In this document: one piece after another, positions 1 to 7,439 of the stretch
Position numbering within the stretch: position 1 is the first letter of the stretch
Layout of the letters: every line of letters starts with the position of its first letter
From: DATKZH01 sp035528065
Lineage (GTDB): Bacteria > Planctomycetota > Planctomycetia > Pirellulales > Thermoguttaceae
DNA: 17,842 bases
Assembly (NCBI GenBank): GCA_035528065.1
Contig: DATKZH010000575.1
Span: forward strand, 1-17,842
Direction: 5' to 3'
The notes under the pieces: model-generated
Seen by the model: only the letters and a program-made list of their open reading frames with translations
What the model was told of the DNA's origin: nothing
Databases searched by the model: none
Translations under genes and position numbers: made by a program

Positions 1-207
1 AAGGCGTTTCGAGACAGGGACTTAGGGCTCTTCATGGGCGGCATTGTTGGACACTTGGACGGCGGATTTCGAGGGCTTCCGGGACTGCGGTTTTCGGCCT
101 AACACGTTCGAGCTTACCATGTTAGCGCCGAGCCGCAAGGCGTTTCTTGGGCGCCCCGGGGTGCTTCCAGTTTTGGCGGCGAGCGGGGCCGAATCGCGAG
201 CTTCCCG

Positions 208-225
208 GCGGGTGCGCGCACCCGC
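208..225. repeat. Perfect 18-bp palindrome
   Basis: GCGGGTGCGCGCACCCGC equals its own reverse complement at all nine base pairs. It lies in non-coding DNA about 110 bp past the stop of the DUF1080/ThuA gene. With no loop, a dimeric protein-binding site is more natural than an RNA hairpin. The very high GC raises the chance of random palindromes, so function is uncertain. Confidence 0.5.
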
Positions 226-275
226 GCACGCCCCCCGTCCGGCAGCCCGGCCGCAACAAACGCGTCGGCCACCGG

Positions 276-298
276 GAAGCCGCTTGGGGCTTCGCCCC
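276..298 (-). terminator. Possible terminator of the DUF1080/ThuA gene
   Basis: Two mutually exclusive hairpins overlap here: GAAGCC/GGCTTC (276-281 with 288-293) and GGGGC/GCCCC with a 3-nt loop (286-290 with 294-298). They lie about 40 nt beyond the leftward stop codon. No U-run follows on the minus strand, so this would be an imperfect intrinsic terminator or just a GC-rich stem. Confidence 0.3.
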
Positions 299-335
299 CT
301 TGTACCCAGTTGGAGCCGGGGATCGAGCGGCAGCG

Positions 336-1973
336 CTACTGCTTGGCCGACTCCTGCTTCCACTGCTCGAGCAGGTCGACCCACTCCTGGCGCTCGAACG
401 GGCGCTTCGCGTCGGGGCCCGGTTGGGGATAGTCCTGGTCCTGCTCGAGCGCTTCCATCGTCGGCGTTTGAGAGGGGACGCCGCCGGGCGGCACTTCCAG
501 GCCGGCGGTCCAGGCGATGCCGTTGAGCACGAGCGTGCGGAAGCTGTCGTTGGCCCAGGTCCACTGCCAGTGGCCGCCGGTGAACCCGAAGCCGCGCCCG
601 CCATCGGCCCGCTCGCACGCCCAGGCGAGGTGCTCGGGCATGCCCTTGCGGGCGCGGACGGTGGGGTTATTGCTGTGGGGGCCGTCGGGGCGCTCGCGCG
701 TGCTGTCGGGCGGGACGGCGCTCAGGACCGGCGTGACGCCTTCCATGTTCTCCCGAAAACGCATATGGTAGTACCACTCGTCGTCGATCTCGAACGGCTT
801 GACGCCCCGGGTGATCGGGTGGTCGGGGAACTTTTCGAACTTGGCGGTCCAGTGGGGGTTGACCGACCAGTCGGTCTCAAAGTAGCCGCCGATCCAGTCG
901 ACGAAGTAGTCGCCCGGTTTGCCCTTGGGCACTTCCACGCCGTAGTGGAGCATGGCGATGCCCACGCCCTGCTTGGCCAGCTTGTCGACCTCCGCGAGGT
1001 GGGGCATGACCGGGTGGCGTTCGCCGCCGTCGGCGAAGACGCAGATCGCGTCGGCGCCTTCCAGGGCGGACGGGTCTTCCGGCCAGCCGTCGCGGCGGAC
1101 GACCGCGTTCACGCAGGGCATGGCTTCATTGAGCCACTTGGCCAACAGCAGGCAGCCGGCGTTGTGCTCGTGGGCCCCGTAGCCGTGGCTCTTCTCGCCG
1201 GCGATGAGCACGATCTTCTTCTTGGCTTCCGCCCCCAGCCGCTTCAGCCGGATGTTGCGGACCTGGATCTTCATCGGCGGGCCGCGGTGGACCTGGATGG
1301 CGACGATGCCGCTCGGGCGGCGCATCTCGGTGTCCTCGTCGGTCGCCTCCGACATCACCTGGCCGTTGATCTTGTGGACGAAGTGGTAGCCCTGGGCGCT
1401 GATCTCGTACTCGTTCCACTCCTCCTTCTTGACGTGCTCCTGAAGCCCCTCGGCATCGCCGAACTGCTCGACGACCTTGGGCTTGTGGTTCGGGCCGATG
1501 ACGGTTTTCTGGCCGCGGTCGGCGAGGATGCCGCGGTATCGCTCGCCGTAGAGGATGCCGGAGTAGCGGTCGCCGGCCTCGAAATCGGCCTGGTAGCCGC
1601 CCACGACCCACTTCTCCCACTCGGGATTCTCGAAGCTGCGGTACTGGACGCCGGAGTTGCCGCCGATGAGTTTGTACTCGAAGCGGAGGATGAAGTCGTC
1701 GACGTCGCTCTGGCGCCAGATGAGGAACGTGTTGTGCTCGGTGGGGTTGTCCTCGGTGGTCTGTCCGGTGATCGCGCCGTCCTCGACGCTCCAGAACCGG
1801 GAGTCACCTTCCCAGCCGGCGAGCGTTTTCCCGTCGAAGATGGGCACGAAGCCCTGCTCGTCCTCGGCGGCCCGAGCCGCGTCGGCCGGAAGACCCACGG
1901 CCAAGAGCAGGCCGGCGCCGATCAAGACGCAGAGCATGCTCGCAATCGATGGGGCGAATCTCAGTCTCATCAT
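336..1973 (-). CDS. Exported DUF1080 (3-keto-disaccharide hydrolase-like) + ThuA-like protein
   Basis: 545 residues. A signal peptide (about 1-36) has a hydrophobic core and ends near ADAARAAEDE, so the protein is predicted to be exported. Residues 41-247 match the DUF1080/3-keto-disaccharide hydrolase fold, a concanavalin-like sandwich: it opens with FVPIFDGKTLAGWEG and has the typical GNSGVQYRS segment (105-113). Residues 252-490 match the ThuA-like, glutamine-amidotransferase-like fold (KKIVLIAGEKSHGYGAHEHN; MLHYGVEVPKG near 341; FGFTGGHWQWTW near 462). Planctomycetes carry many such fusions, usually tied to breakdown of sugars or glycosides; the substrate here is unknown. Two tandem ATGs (1973 and 1970) follow a GGAGGAG Shine-Dalgarno, and the second has the better spacing (6 nt). 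The C-terminal 50 residues are acidic and Gln/Pro-rich with no domain. It is monocistronic. Family assignment is firm; the reaction is inferred. Confidence 0.9.
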   Translation of the reverse strand: MMRLRFAPSIASMLCVLIGAGLLLAVGLPADAARAAEDEQGFVPIFDGKTLAGWEGDSRFWSVEDGAITGQTTEDNPTEHNTFLIWRQSDVDDFILRFEYKLIGGNSGVQYRSFENPEWEKWVVGGYQADFEAGDRYSGILYGERYRGILADRGQKTVIGPNHKPKVVEQFGDAEGLQEHVKKEEWNEYEISAQGYHFVHKINGQVMSEATDEDTEMRRPSGIVAIQVHRGPPMKIQVRNIRLKRLGAEAKKKIVLIAGEKSHGYGAHEHNAGCLLLAKWLNEAMPCVNAVVRRDGWPEDPSALEGADAICVFADGGERHPVMPHLAEVDKLAKQGVGIAMLHYGVEVPKGKPGDYFVDWIGGYFETDWSVNPHWTAKFEKFPDHPITRGVKPFEIDDEWYYHMRFRENMEGVTPVLSAVPPDSTRERPDGPHSNNPTVRARKGMPEHLAWACERADGGRGFGFTGGHWQWTWANDSFRTLVLNGIAWTAGLEVPPGGVPSQTPTMEALEQDQDYPQPGPDAKRPFERQEWVDLLEQWKQESAKQ

Positions 1974-2409
1974 CTACTCCTCCTCTCGAAACAGTGCTCG
2001 CTCAGTTAGTCTTCCTCTCTCGATCCGACACCGCGTGCGCGGCGGAGAGACCTGGTCGACCCCGCAACCGCTTGGGCAGACAGGACTCCCGGGAGCCCGA
2101 TATTCTAGCACCGGCCGACGGTGGCGTGCAAACCGCGCGGCGACCGGACGGCACGACGAAATCGGCCTTTGGCCTTCCCCCACGGCGCCGAGAGCCCCGC
2201 TGGCCTGGGGGTTGCTTGGCCACCCGGCCCTGAATGGGATGGCGTCCGGTCTCTTCCGCGAAGCCGCGGATTGCCTGCGCGGGTCGTTTTGGTCGACACG
2301 GCGCCGGCGGATCCGACGCGGGGCGATCGAAGCTCCTCCAATGCTCGACGGGCTCATGCGAATGTCAGGGTAGGTCGTAGCCCCTTTCCCCGTAGCCAAG
2401 GAGATGCCC
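1974..2409. other. Divergent intergenic region
   Basis: These 436 bp separate two divergently transcribed exported-protein genes, so promoters for both should lie here. I could not pick a convincing -35/-10 pair on either strand. A 10-bp palindrome CTCCCGGGAG sits at 2086-2095. Open frames through the region have no recognisable product. Confidence 0.5.
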
Positions 2410-2679
2410 ATGCGATCCGTTCTAATCGTCGGTGCGACGGCGGTCCTTTGCCTGAGCCTTGCGATCGGCATCCTGCCCTCGCAGGCCCAATCGGCCGGCG
2501 GCGATGCCGACACGACGTGGGAGTACAAGTGCGTCCACGTGCAGAAGCTGGTCACCGACGCCCGCGACAACGACGCCATCTCCGCCGAGCTTGAGAAGGG
2601 CCTCAACGCGCTGGGCACCAAGGGCTGGGAGCTCTGCCAGAACGTGAACGGCGGACTGATCTTCAAGCGTCCGAAGTGA
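2410..2679 (+). CDS. Small exported DUF4177-like protein
   Basis: 89 residues from the ATG at 2410. An in-frame ATG at 2404 directly abuts the AAGGAG Shine-Dalgarno (2398-2403), so 2410, with 6-nt spacing, is the better start. Residues 1-26 form a signal peptide with core VLIVGATAVLCLSLAIGIL. The mature part starts with TWEYKCVHVQK and ends LNALGTKGWELCQNVNGGLIFKR. That is the DUF4177 pattern: a Tyr/Lys strand, the Leu-Asn-x-Leu-Gly-x-x-Gly-Trp-Glu-Leu turn, and a closing Phe-Lys-Arg strand. DUF4177 has no assigned biochemistry. Two cysteines, one on each side of the helix, could form a disulfide after export. It stands alone, with hairpins downstream, between the DUF1080/ThuA gene and the propeller gene. 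Confidence 0.78.
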   Translation: MRSVLIVGATAVLCLSLAIGILPSQAQSAGGDADTTWEYKCVHVQKLVTDARDNDAISAELEKGLNALGTKGWELCQNVNGGLIFKRPK

Positions 2680-2703
2680 CGAGTGGTTGCGGCACTGGAT
2701 GGA

Positions 2704-2718
2704 GCGTTGGCCCAACGC
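2704..2718. repeat. Inverted repeat after the DUF4177-like gene
   Basis: GCGTTGG-C-CCAACGC, a 7-bp dyad with a single central base, starts 25 nt after the stop at 2679. As RNA it would form about a 5-bp stem with a 5-nt loop. It may be part of a 3' processing or termination region together with the hairpin at 2746-2774. Confidence 0.4.
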
Positions 2719-2745
2719 CCCCCGGTGATTGACGGCGCGGGCGCC

Positions 2746-2774
2746 GCAGACCAGCACCCCCGGGTGGGGTCTGC
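2746..2774 (+). terminator. Possible terminator hairpin
   Basis: An outer stem GCAGACC/GGTCTGC (2746-2752 with 2768-2774) encloses an inner CACC/GGTG stem (2755-2758 with 2763-2766), with a small asymmetric internal loop. It lies about 65 nt after the DUF4177-like stop and 100 nt before the next gene. No T-run follows, so it is terminator-like in shape only. Confidence 0.4.
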
Positions 2775-2876
2775 AAGCATGGGCAGGCCCAACTCGCCTA
2801 GGTCGCCCGGGCCGTTTCCGATAGAATCCGCGGGGTTTGGAGCGATTCGGCGACCCTTGCTCGGAGGCACGAGGAG

Positions 2877-5800
2877 ATGGCCGGTCACGGAGGAGTCGGC
2901 GGGGTACGACGCGGCGTGTTGGGGCTGGTGGCCGTGCTGGCCGTCGCTTGGCCACTGGCCGCCCAGGAGCCGGGGCGGTTGCCGATCGAGGCGGGGAGGT
3001 CCGTGACGGACCCGATGTGCTCCGACCTGATGCGGGCAGACGCCCGGCTGGCCGACGTCTCGTTCGTCGACCCCGAGCACGGTTGGGCCGTGGGCGACCG
3101 GGGCACCATCTGGCACACGGCCGACGGGGGCCAGAGCTGGCAGTTGCAGCCATCGGGCGTGGCCTGCCGGCTCGAGTCGGTCTCGTTCGTCGACCGAGAG
3201 ACCGGCTGGGCCGCCGGCGGATTCTCCCACCCCTACACGCACACGAGCACCGGCGTCGCGCTCATCACCCACGACGGCGGGCGCCAGTGGACCCGCGATC
3301 CCCGGCTGCTCTTGCCCGCGGTGAAGCAGATCCGCTTCGTCAGCCGGCGACAAGGCTGGGCCATCGGCTGCCCGTCGGGGATGTTCCCCTCGGGCGTGTT
3401 TTTCACCGACGACGGCGGGCGGAGCTGGAACCCGCTTCCGAGCCGGAAGACGGCCGGCTGGGTGGCGGGCGATTTCCTCGCCTCGCGCGACGGCGTGCTG
3501 GCCGACCGTAGCGGCATGACGGCCACGGCCCGCCGGGGCAGCGTCGAGCCGGCCGCCACCCCCCGCTTCGGCCTGCGCGGAGTCGCCCGGATGAAGCTCG
3601 TGCCCGAGGTCGAGCCGCAGGTCTACGGCTGGCTGGTCGGGCAGGGCGGGCTGGTGATGCTCACCAGCGACCTGGGCACGAACTGGCAGACGCCGGAGGG
3701 CGAGTTGCCCGAGGGAATCGCCGAGCAGTTCGACTTCGCCGCGTTGGCCGTCCGGGGCCCGAGGGTGTGGGTCGCCGGGTCGCCGGGCACCCGCGTGTTG
3801 CACAGCCCGGACGCCGGTCGCTCCTGGACCGCGTTCGCCACGGGCCAAAGCCTGCCGATCCGGGCCCTCTCGTTCGTCGACGACCAGCACGGCTGGGCCG
3901 TGGGCGAGCTGGGCACGATCCTGGCCACCGAGGACGGCGGCCAAACCTGGCGGCGAGTCCGCTCCGGCGGCACCCGGGCGGCGCTTCTGGGCATCTTCAG
4001 CGAGCCGAACGACGTGCCGCTGGAGCTATTCGCCCAGCTTTCGGGCAACGAGGGCTACTTGGGCGTGGTCGAGACGCTCAACCGGCGGGACGTCGAGGTT
4101 GCCCCGCGCCAGGACGTCCACCCCGCCGACCGGCTCCACGAGGCGCTGGTGGGCGTGGGCGCTTCGGGCGGAAGCGCGGCGTGGCGGTTCCCGATGCGCC
4201 AGGCCGGGTTGGGGCTTTCGGGCGAGCAGATCGTCGAGGGGTGGGATCAGGCCAACGACGCCCGCGGGCTTGACCGGATGAAGGCCCACGTGGTTCGGCA
4301 GATCCGCACGTGGCGGCCCGAGGTGGTCGTGACGCACGACGCCAGCCCGACCGGCGACGACCCGCGCCTGCAACTCGTTCATCAGGTGGTCGTCGAGGCG
4401 GTCCGCGAGTCGGGCGACCCCACGTCGTATTCCGAGCAGATCACCGGGGCCGGCCTGGAGCCCTGGCAGGTGAAAAAGGTCTATGCGGCGCTCCAGCCCG
4501 GCCTGGACGGCGCGGTGAGCCTGGCCACCGCCGAGTTGGCCGAGCGCCTGGGCCGGTCGCTGGCCGACGTGGTGTCGCTGCCGCGGGGCCTCGTGGAGGA
4601 CCGTTTCCGCGTTTCTCCCAGCACGCTCAGCTTCCGCCTGGCAATCGACAACCTCGAGCGGCAACCGAACCGAAGCGACTTCTTCGCCGGCATAGTGCTC
4701 TACCCGGGCGGCGAGGCGAGGCGGGAGCTTCTGGAGCCGGCGGTTGAACGGGTCGACCTGATCCGGCGCATCGCCCAAAAGCGGCGTAACATGCAGGCCA
4801 TTCTGGAGCGGACCGACAAGGACGCGCAGGGCGGATTGGGACTTCTCGCTCAAACGGGCGACATGACCCGAGGGCTCGACCCCGACAGCTCGGCCCAGCT
4901 CCTCCATCACCTGGCCCAGCGGTACTACACGACCGGGCAGTGGCCGATGGCGGCCGAGGCATTCAAGCGTCTGGTCGAGCGGCACCCGGAGCACCCGCTG
5001 GCGGGCCCGGCCTCGGTCTGGCTGGTGCAATACTACGCCAGCGGCGAGGCGGCATGGCGGGTGCAGGGCGGCCAGCGGCTTGCCGTCGAGCACGCCGCGG
5101 CGAGTTCGCGGGGGGCGCCGATGCCGCTTGCGCCCGGGGTCGGCGATCCGCGGTTTGCGGTCCAACAGGCGTCGGCCCCGGCGGTCGACTTCTCCCGGGA
5201 GGAGGACCGCCTGGAGCTTGCCGCCGCGCTGGGCAAACAGATCGCCCAGACCCGCCCGGCCGTGCTGGCCGAGCCGAACGTCGGCTTTCCGCTTGCGGTG
5301 GCGGATCGGCGGCGGGGCTTCCCGGCTCAGGCGGACCGGTTCTACCTGGTCGGCAGTCGGAGCACGACCCGCGACGCCTGGTGGGCCTGTGCCCGGGGCG
5401 AACAGTGGCTGGCCGACCCGAAGGGCGTGGCCCCGAAGCCGATCCTCTCGTGTGTCAAGACGACGGCGAAGCCGTACCTGGACGGTCGCCTGGACGACGC
5501 CGTCTGGGCGCAGGCCAAGCCGGCCGAGCTCCACAGCCCTCTCAAAGACGACGCCGACTGGCCGGCCAAGGTGAAGCTGGCCCACGACGGGGAGTTTCTC
5601 TATTTGGCGATCGAGGCCCGGGAGGCGCCCGGGGTCAAATACCGTAGGGACCAGAGGGCCCGGCCCCGCGATCCGGACCTTTCGAGCCAGGACCGCGTCG
5701 ACCTGTTCCTCGATCTCGATCGGGACTTCGCCACGTACTACCGGCTCTCGATCGACCATCGCGGGTGGCCCGGCGAAGCGTGCTGGGGCGATTCGACCTG

Positions 5801-6020
5801 GGACCCCACCTGGTTCGTCGCCGCGGAGGCCGAGGAAGGCACCTGGACCGCCGAAGCCGCCATCCCCCTCGACCAACTAACCGGCGGATACCCGGCCGCC
5901 CGCAGCGTTTGGGCGATCGGCGTCCAGCGGGTGGTCCCCGGCGTGGGGCTCCAATCGTGGACCACCCCCGCGGCGGTCGACATCGTGCCGGAGGGGTTTG
6001 GGTACCTGATCTTCGAGTGA
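2877..6020 (+). CDS. Exported YCF48 propeller / degenerate LmbE-like / CBM9-like mosaic protein
   Basis: 1047 residues. The ATG follows GGAGG (2863-2867) at 9-nt spacing. The signal peptide is 1-30 (core VLGLVAVLAVAWPLAA). Residues 60-361 carry about six YCF48/BNR-type propeller units of the form HGWAVG-x-x-GTI-x-x-T-x-DGG-x-x-W; the clearest are 61-90, 102-140, 152-188 and 330-361, and weaker ones are at 249-271 and 292-320. Residues 375-620 look like a PIG-L/LmbE deacetylase that has lost its metal site: the AHPDD motif reads SEPND (375-379), and the later HPDH region reads DDPRLQ after VVVTHD. Residues 672-722 resemble a TPR pair (QRYYTTGQWPMAAEAFKRLV). Residues 855-1047 match a CBM9/DOMON-like sandwich (DGRLDDAVWAQA; FLYLAIEAREAP). 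YCF48 proteins are known as assembly factors, but here a periplasmic or surface binding role is more likely. The propeller is firm, CBM9 likely, the LmbE part tentative. Confidence 0.85.
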   Translation: MAGHGGVGGVRRGVLGLVAVLAVAWPLAAQEPGRLPIEAGRSVTDPMCSDLMRADARLADVSFVDPEHGWAVGDRGTIWHTADGGQSWQLQPSGVACRLESVSFVDRETGWAAGGFSHPYTHTSTGVALITHDGGRQWTRDPRLLLPAVKQIRFVSRRQGWAIGCPSGMFPSGVFFTDDGGRSWNPLPSRKTAGWVAGDFLASRDGVLADRSGMTATARRGSVEPAATPRFGLRGVARMKLVPEVEPQVYGWLVGQGGLVMLTSDLGTNWQTPEGELPEGIAEQFDFAALAVRGPRVWVAGSPGTRVLHSPDAGRSWTAFATGQSLPIRALSFVDDQHGWAVGELGTILATEDGGQTWRRVRSGGTRAALLGIFSEPNDVPLELFAQLSGNEGYLGVVETLNRRDVEVAPRQDVHPADRLHEALVGVGASGGSAAWRFPMRQAGLGLSGEQIVEGWDQANDARGLDRMKAHVVRQIRTWRPEVVVTHDASPTGDDPRLQLVHQVVVEAVRESGDPTSYSEQITGAGLEPWQVKKVYAALQPGLDGAVSLATAELAERLGRSLADVVSLPRGLVEDRFRVSPSTLSFRLAIDNLERQPNRSDFFAGIVLYPGGEARRELLEPAVERVDLIRRIAQKRRNMQAILERTDKDAQGGLGLLAQTGDMTRGLDPDSSAQLLHHLAQRYYTTGQWPMAAEAFKRLVERHPEHPLAGPASVWLVQYYASGEAAWRVQGGQRLAVEHAAASSRGAPMPLAPGVGDPRFAVQQASAPAVDFSREEDRLELAAALGKQIAQTRPAVLAEPNVGFPLAVADRRRGFPAQADRFYLVGSRSTTRDAWWACARGEQWLADPKGVAPKPILSCVKTTAKPYLDGRLDDAVWAQAKPAELHSPLKDDADWPAKVKLAHDGEFLYLAIEAREAPGVKYRRDQRARPRDPDLSSQDRVDLFLDLDRDFATYYRLSIDHRGWPGEACWGDSTWDPTWFVAAEAEEGTWTAEAAIPLDQLTGGYPAARSVWAIGVQRVVPGVGLQSWTTPAAVDIVPEGFGYLIFE

Positions 6021-6428
6021 CTATCTTCGGCGCAGGTGGCCGACGCTCGACTGGAAGTACTTCCGGCGTCGCGTCTCCACTTCGTGGGGAGCTTCCGCCT
6101 CTTGCTGCTCGAGGTCCGTGAGATTGGCCCGACAATGGCGGCAGCCGACCACTTCGAGATGGAAGGTGACGTAGTCGGCCGCCTCGTCGGGCAGGGCCTC
6201 CAGCAGGTAGCTGCCGAGCTGCTCGCGGGAAGGGCAACTGAGCCGGTGCCGCCGCCAGATCTCGCCCAGCGAATGGACGCCCGCGTCGCGCCGCCCGTTG
6301 ATCGTCGCCACCCGTTCTCTGAGCTCGGGATCGTTTCGCAGCGCCTGCTCGACCCGGGCCATTTCCTCCGAGGGCAGGGCTTCGTCGAGATAGGCGTCCA
6401 GATCGGATTGGCGAATTGGTTTGGGCAT
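6021..6428 (-). CDS. Cytoplasmic zinc-finger anti-sigma-like protein
   Basis: 135 residues with no membrane segment. Residues 8-45 form an acidic helical hairpin of the kind seen at the N-terminus of planctomycete anti-sigma proteins (DLDAYLDEALPSEEMARVEQ). Residues 60-107 contain C65, then H90-x5-C96-x2-C99. This is close to the zinc-binding anti-sigma signature H-x3-C-x2-C, but with two extra residues between His and Cys. The C-terminus is basic (HLRRR). It is the gene downstream of the ECF sigma factor, 96 bp away on the same strand, which supports a regulatory pairing. Without a transmembrane helix it would sense a cytoplasmic signal or act as a sigma cofactor. No Shine-Dalgarno precedes the ATG. 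Its stop codon directly abuts that of the convergent propeller gene. Confidence 0.75.
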   Translation of the reverse strand: MPKPIRQSDLDAYLDEALPSEEMARVEQALRNDPELRERVATINGRRDAGVHSLGEIWRRHRLSCPSREQLGSYLLEALPDEAADYVTFHLEVVGCRHCRANLTDLEQQEAEAPHEVETRRRKYFQSSVGHLRRR

Positions 6429-6524
6429 GGATCAGGGTTCAGCGATCAGGGTTCAGGAGTCAGGAAGTAGAGGTCAGGGGTGAACGGTGAGGGGGCAGGG
6501 GCAACACTCCCCACTCCCCACTCC
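6429..6524. repeat. Short-repeat block between sigma and anti-sigma genes
   Basis: This gap is almost entirely simple repeats. A 13-bp direct repeat gatcagggttcag occurs at 6431-6443 and 6445-6457, followed by degenerate tcagg-type copies to about 6480. Then comes a 7-bp unit ACTCCCC repeated three times at 6506-6512, 6513-6519 and 6520-6526 (last copy ACTCCCT). The third copy runs into the sigma stop codon (6525-6527). Composition differs sharply from the flanking genes. It looks like a dispersed intergenic repeat inserted between two linked genes. Confidence 0.65.
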
Positions 6525-7169
6525 CTACTCGTCGTACAACTCCGGGAAGACCTCCTCGGGCAATTCTTGTTTGTGGACGGCCGATCGGAGCTTGGCCAGG
6601 AACTCGAACTTGTGGTTGGCCACCGCCTGTTCGGAGATTCCCAGGTGGGCGGCCGCTTCCTTGTTGGCCCAGCCGCGGACGAAGAGCAGCTCGACGCACT
6701 CGATCTTCTGCCAGTCGCCCCGCTTGCGCCAATGCGCAAGCTGACCGTCGATCGCCGCGGCCAGGGCGTTTTCCTCCAGGCCGCGCCGCTCGCCGCTTCG
6801 CACAATGCTGCTGGCCGCCCGGGCGCTACCCGGCGGCTCCCAGTTGCTGCTCGACTCGCTTCCCCCGGGGACCAGCGGCAGCGTGGGGCGACGTCCCTCG
6901 CGGCGGAGGTGGTCGGTCAGCTTGTGGGCGGCGATGGAGAAAAGGTACCCTTCCAGCGACCGGCGGGCATCGTAGTTGGGCAGGCTGGTCAGAAAGCCGA
7001 TGAAGGTCTCCTGGACCACGTCTTCGGCGGCCGCCCGATCCCGCACGCGGCTGCAAATGAAGGCCAGAAGCCGCCCCTCGAAGCGCGCAATCAACTCGTT
7101 CCACGCCTCGGCTTCGCCCGAGCGGATGCGGCGGATCAACAGTGTGTCGGTCTGTCTCGGAAGAGACAT
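6525..7169 (-). CDS. ECF-type RNA polymerase sigma factor
   Basis: 214 residues from the ATG at 7169. Sigma region 2 spans about 7-90 (EAWNELIARFEGRLLAFICS, then AAAEDVVQETFIGFL with the conserved Asp-Val-Val-Gln-Glu-Thr-Phe core). Region 4 spans about 150-200, with a helix-turn-helix around ANKEAAAHLGISEQAVANHK. There is no sigma 3 domain, as in ECF sigma-70 factors. A Ser/Pro-rich linker (about 95-125) joins the two. The frame stays open upstream to ATGs at 7211 and beyond. However, homology starts just after 7169, and a candidate promoter (7222-7250) would place the transcript start close to 7211, so 7169 is preferred despite lacking a Shine-Dalgarno. It is probably controlled by the zinc-finger protein encoded downstream. 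Confidence 0.88.
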   Translation of the reverse strand: MSLPRQTDTLLIRRIRSGEAEAWNELIARFEGRLLAFICSRVRDRAAAEDVVQETFIGFLTSLPNYDARRSLEGYLFSIAAHKLTDHLRREGRRPTLPLVPGGSESSSNWEPPGSARAASSIVRSGERRGLEENALAAAIDGQLAHWRKRGDWQKIECVELLFVRGWANKEAAAHLGISEQAVANHKFEFLAKLRSAVHKQELPEEVFPELYDE

Positions 7170-7221
7170 CAATGGGCCAGGGCCGGCAGCGGGGAGTCTG
7201 CGAACGAGCATTACGCTGCTT

Positions 7222-7250
7222 AGGATACCGCAGTTCATCCCGTCAGGCAA
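7222..7250 (-). promoter_or_regulatory. Candidate sigma-70-type promoter for the ECF sigma gene
   Basis: On the minus strand TTGCCT (7250-7245) is separated by 17 nt from TATCCT (7227-7222). Each hexamer matches consensus at 4 of 6 positions with ideal spacing. Transcription would begin around 7215, giving a leader of about 45 nt to the ATG at 7169. The call rests on the motif only. Confidence 0.4.
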
Positions 7251-7402
7251 CCGCAAGACACCCGTGGTGGAATGAACACCCGACGAGCCGGACGATCGCC
7301 CGGCCGCTGCCGGCAACGTGTATGCCCCTCAATAGCGTTGGGATAAGTGTATTCCTCGCTGCCAAGCTCGATCTTGGAAACCAGCAAACACGCTCACCGG
7401 TC

Positions 7403-7428
7403 GCCGCCGCGATCGACGACGCGGTGGC
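7403..7428 (-). terminator. Possible terminator of the kinase operon
   Basis: As minus-strand RNA, GCC-A-CCGCG pairs with CGCGG-C-GGC across an 8-nt loop: 5 bp plus 3 bp with one A-C mismatch. It starts 12 nt after the stop of the four-pass membrane protein gene. A moderately T-containing stretch follows (TGTTTGCTGGTTTCC). Position and shape fit an intrinsic terminator, but the U-run is poor. Confidence 0.4.
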
Positions 7429-7439
7429 AACGCTCGGTC

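Larger units (their letters stand above)
1..335. other. Left-edge region without a recognisable gene
   Basis: No frame on either strand gives a recognisable protein, and the open frames here are GC-driven. The stretch holds a perfect 18-bp palindrome (208-225), a GC hairpin (276-298) downstream of the leftward DUF1080/ThuA gene, and a 10-nt direct repeat (aaggcgtttc at 1-10 and 137-146). It is most simply the 3' flank of that gene plus intergenic DNA; the tail of a gene beyond the left edge cannot be excluded. Confidence 0.5.

Noticed and set aside
1..146. 10-nt direct repeat aaggcgtttc at 1-10 and 137-146
   Set aside because: Too short and only two copies; reported only as part of the left-edge region.
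147..2009. 620-codon open frame on the plus strand opposite the DUF1080/ThuA gene
   Set aside because: It is antisense to a clear family member, rich in Val/Asp/Leu/Ala as expected from reversed GC-rich codons, and shows no domain.
1974..3944. 656-codon minus-strand frame across the small gene and the propeller
   Set aside because: It runs antisense to two genes with signal peptides and family motifs; its own translation is low-complexity.
4026..5876. 616-codon minus-strand frame opposite the propeller/CBM9 gene
   Set aside because: Reversed-codon composition, no domain or ribosome site.
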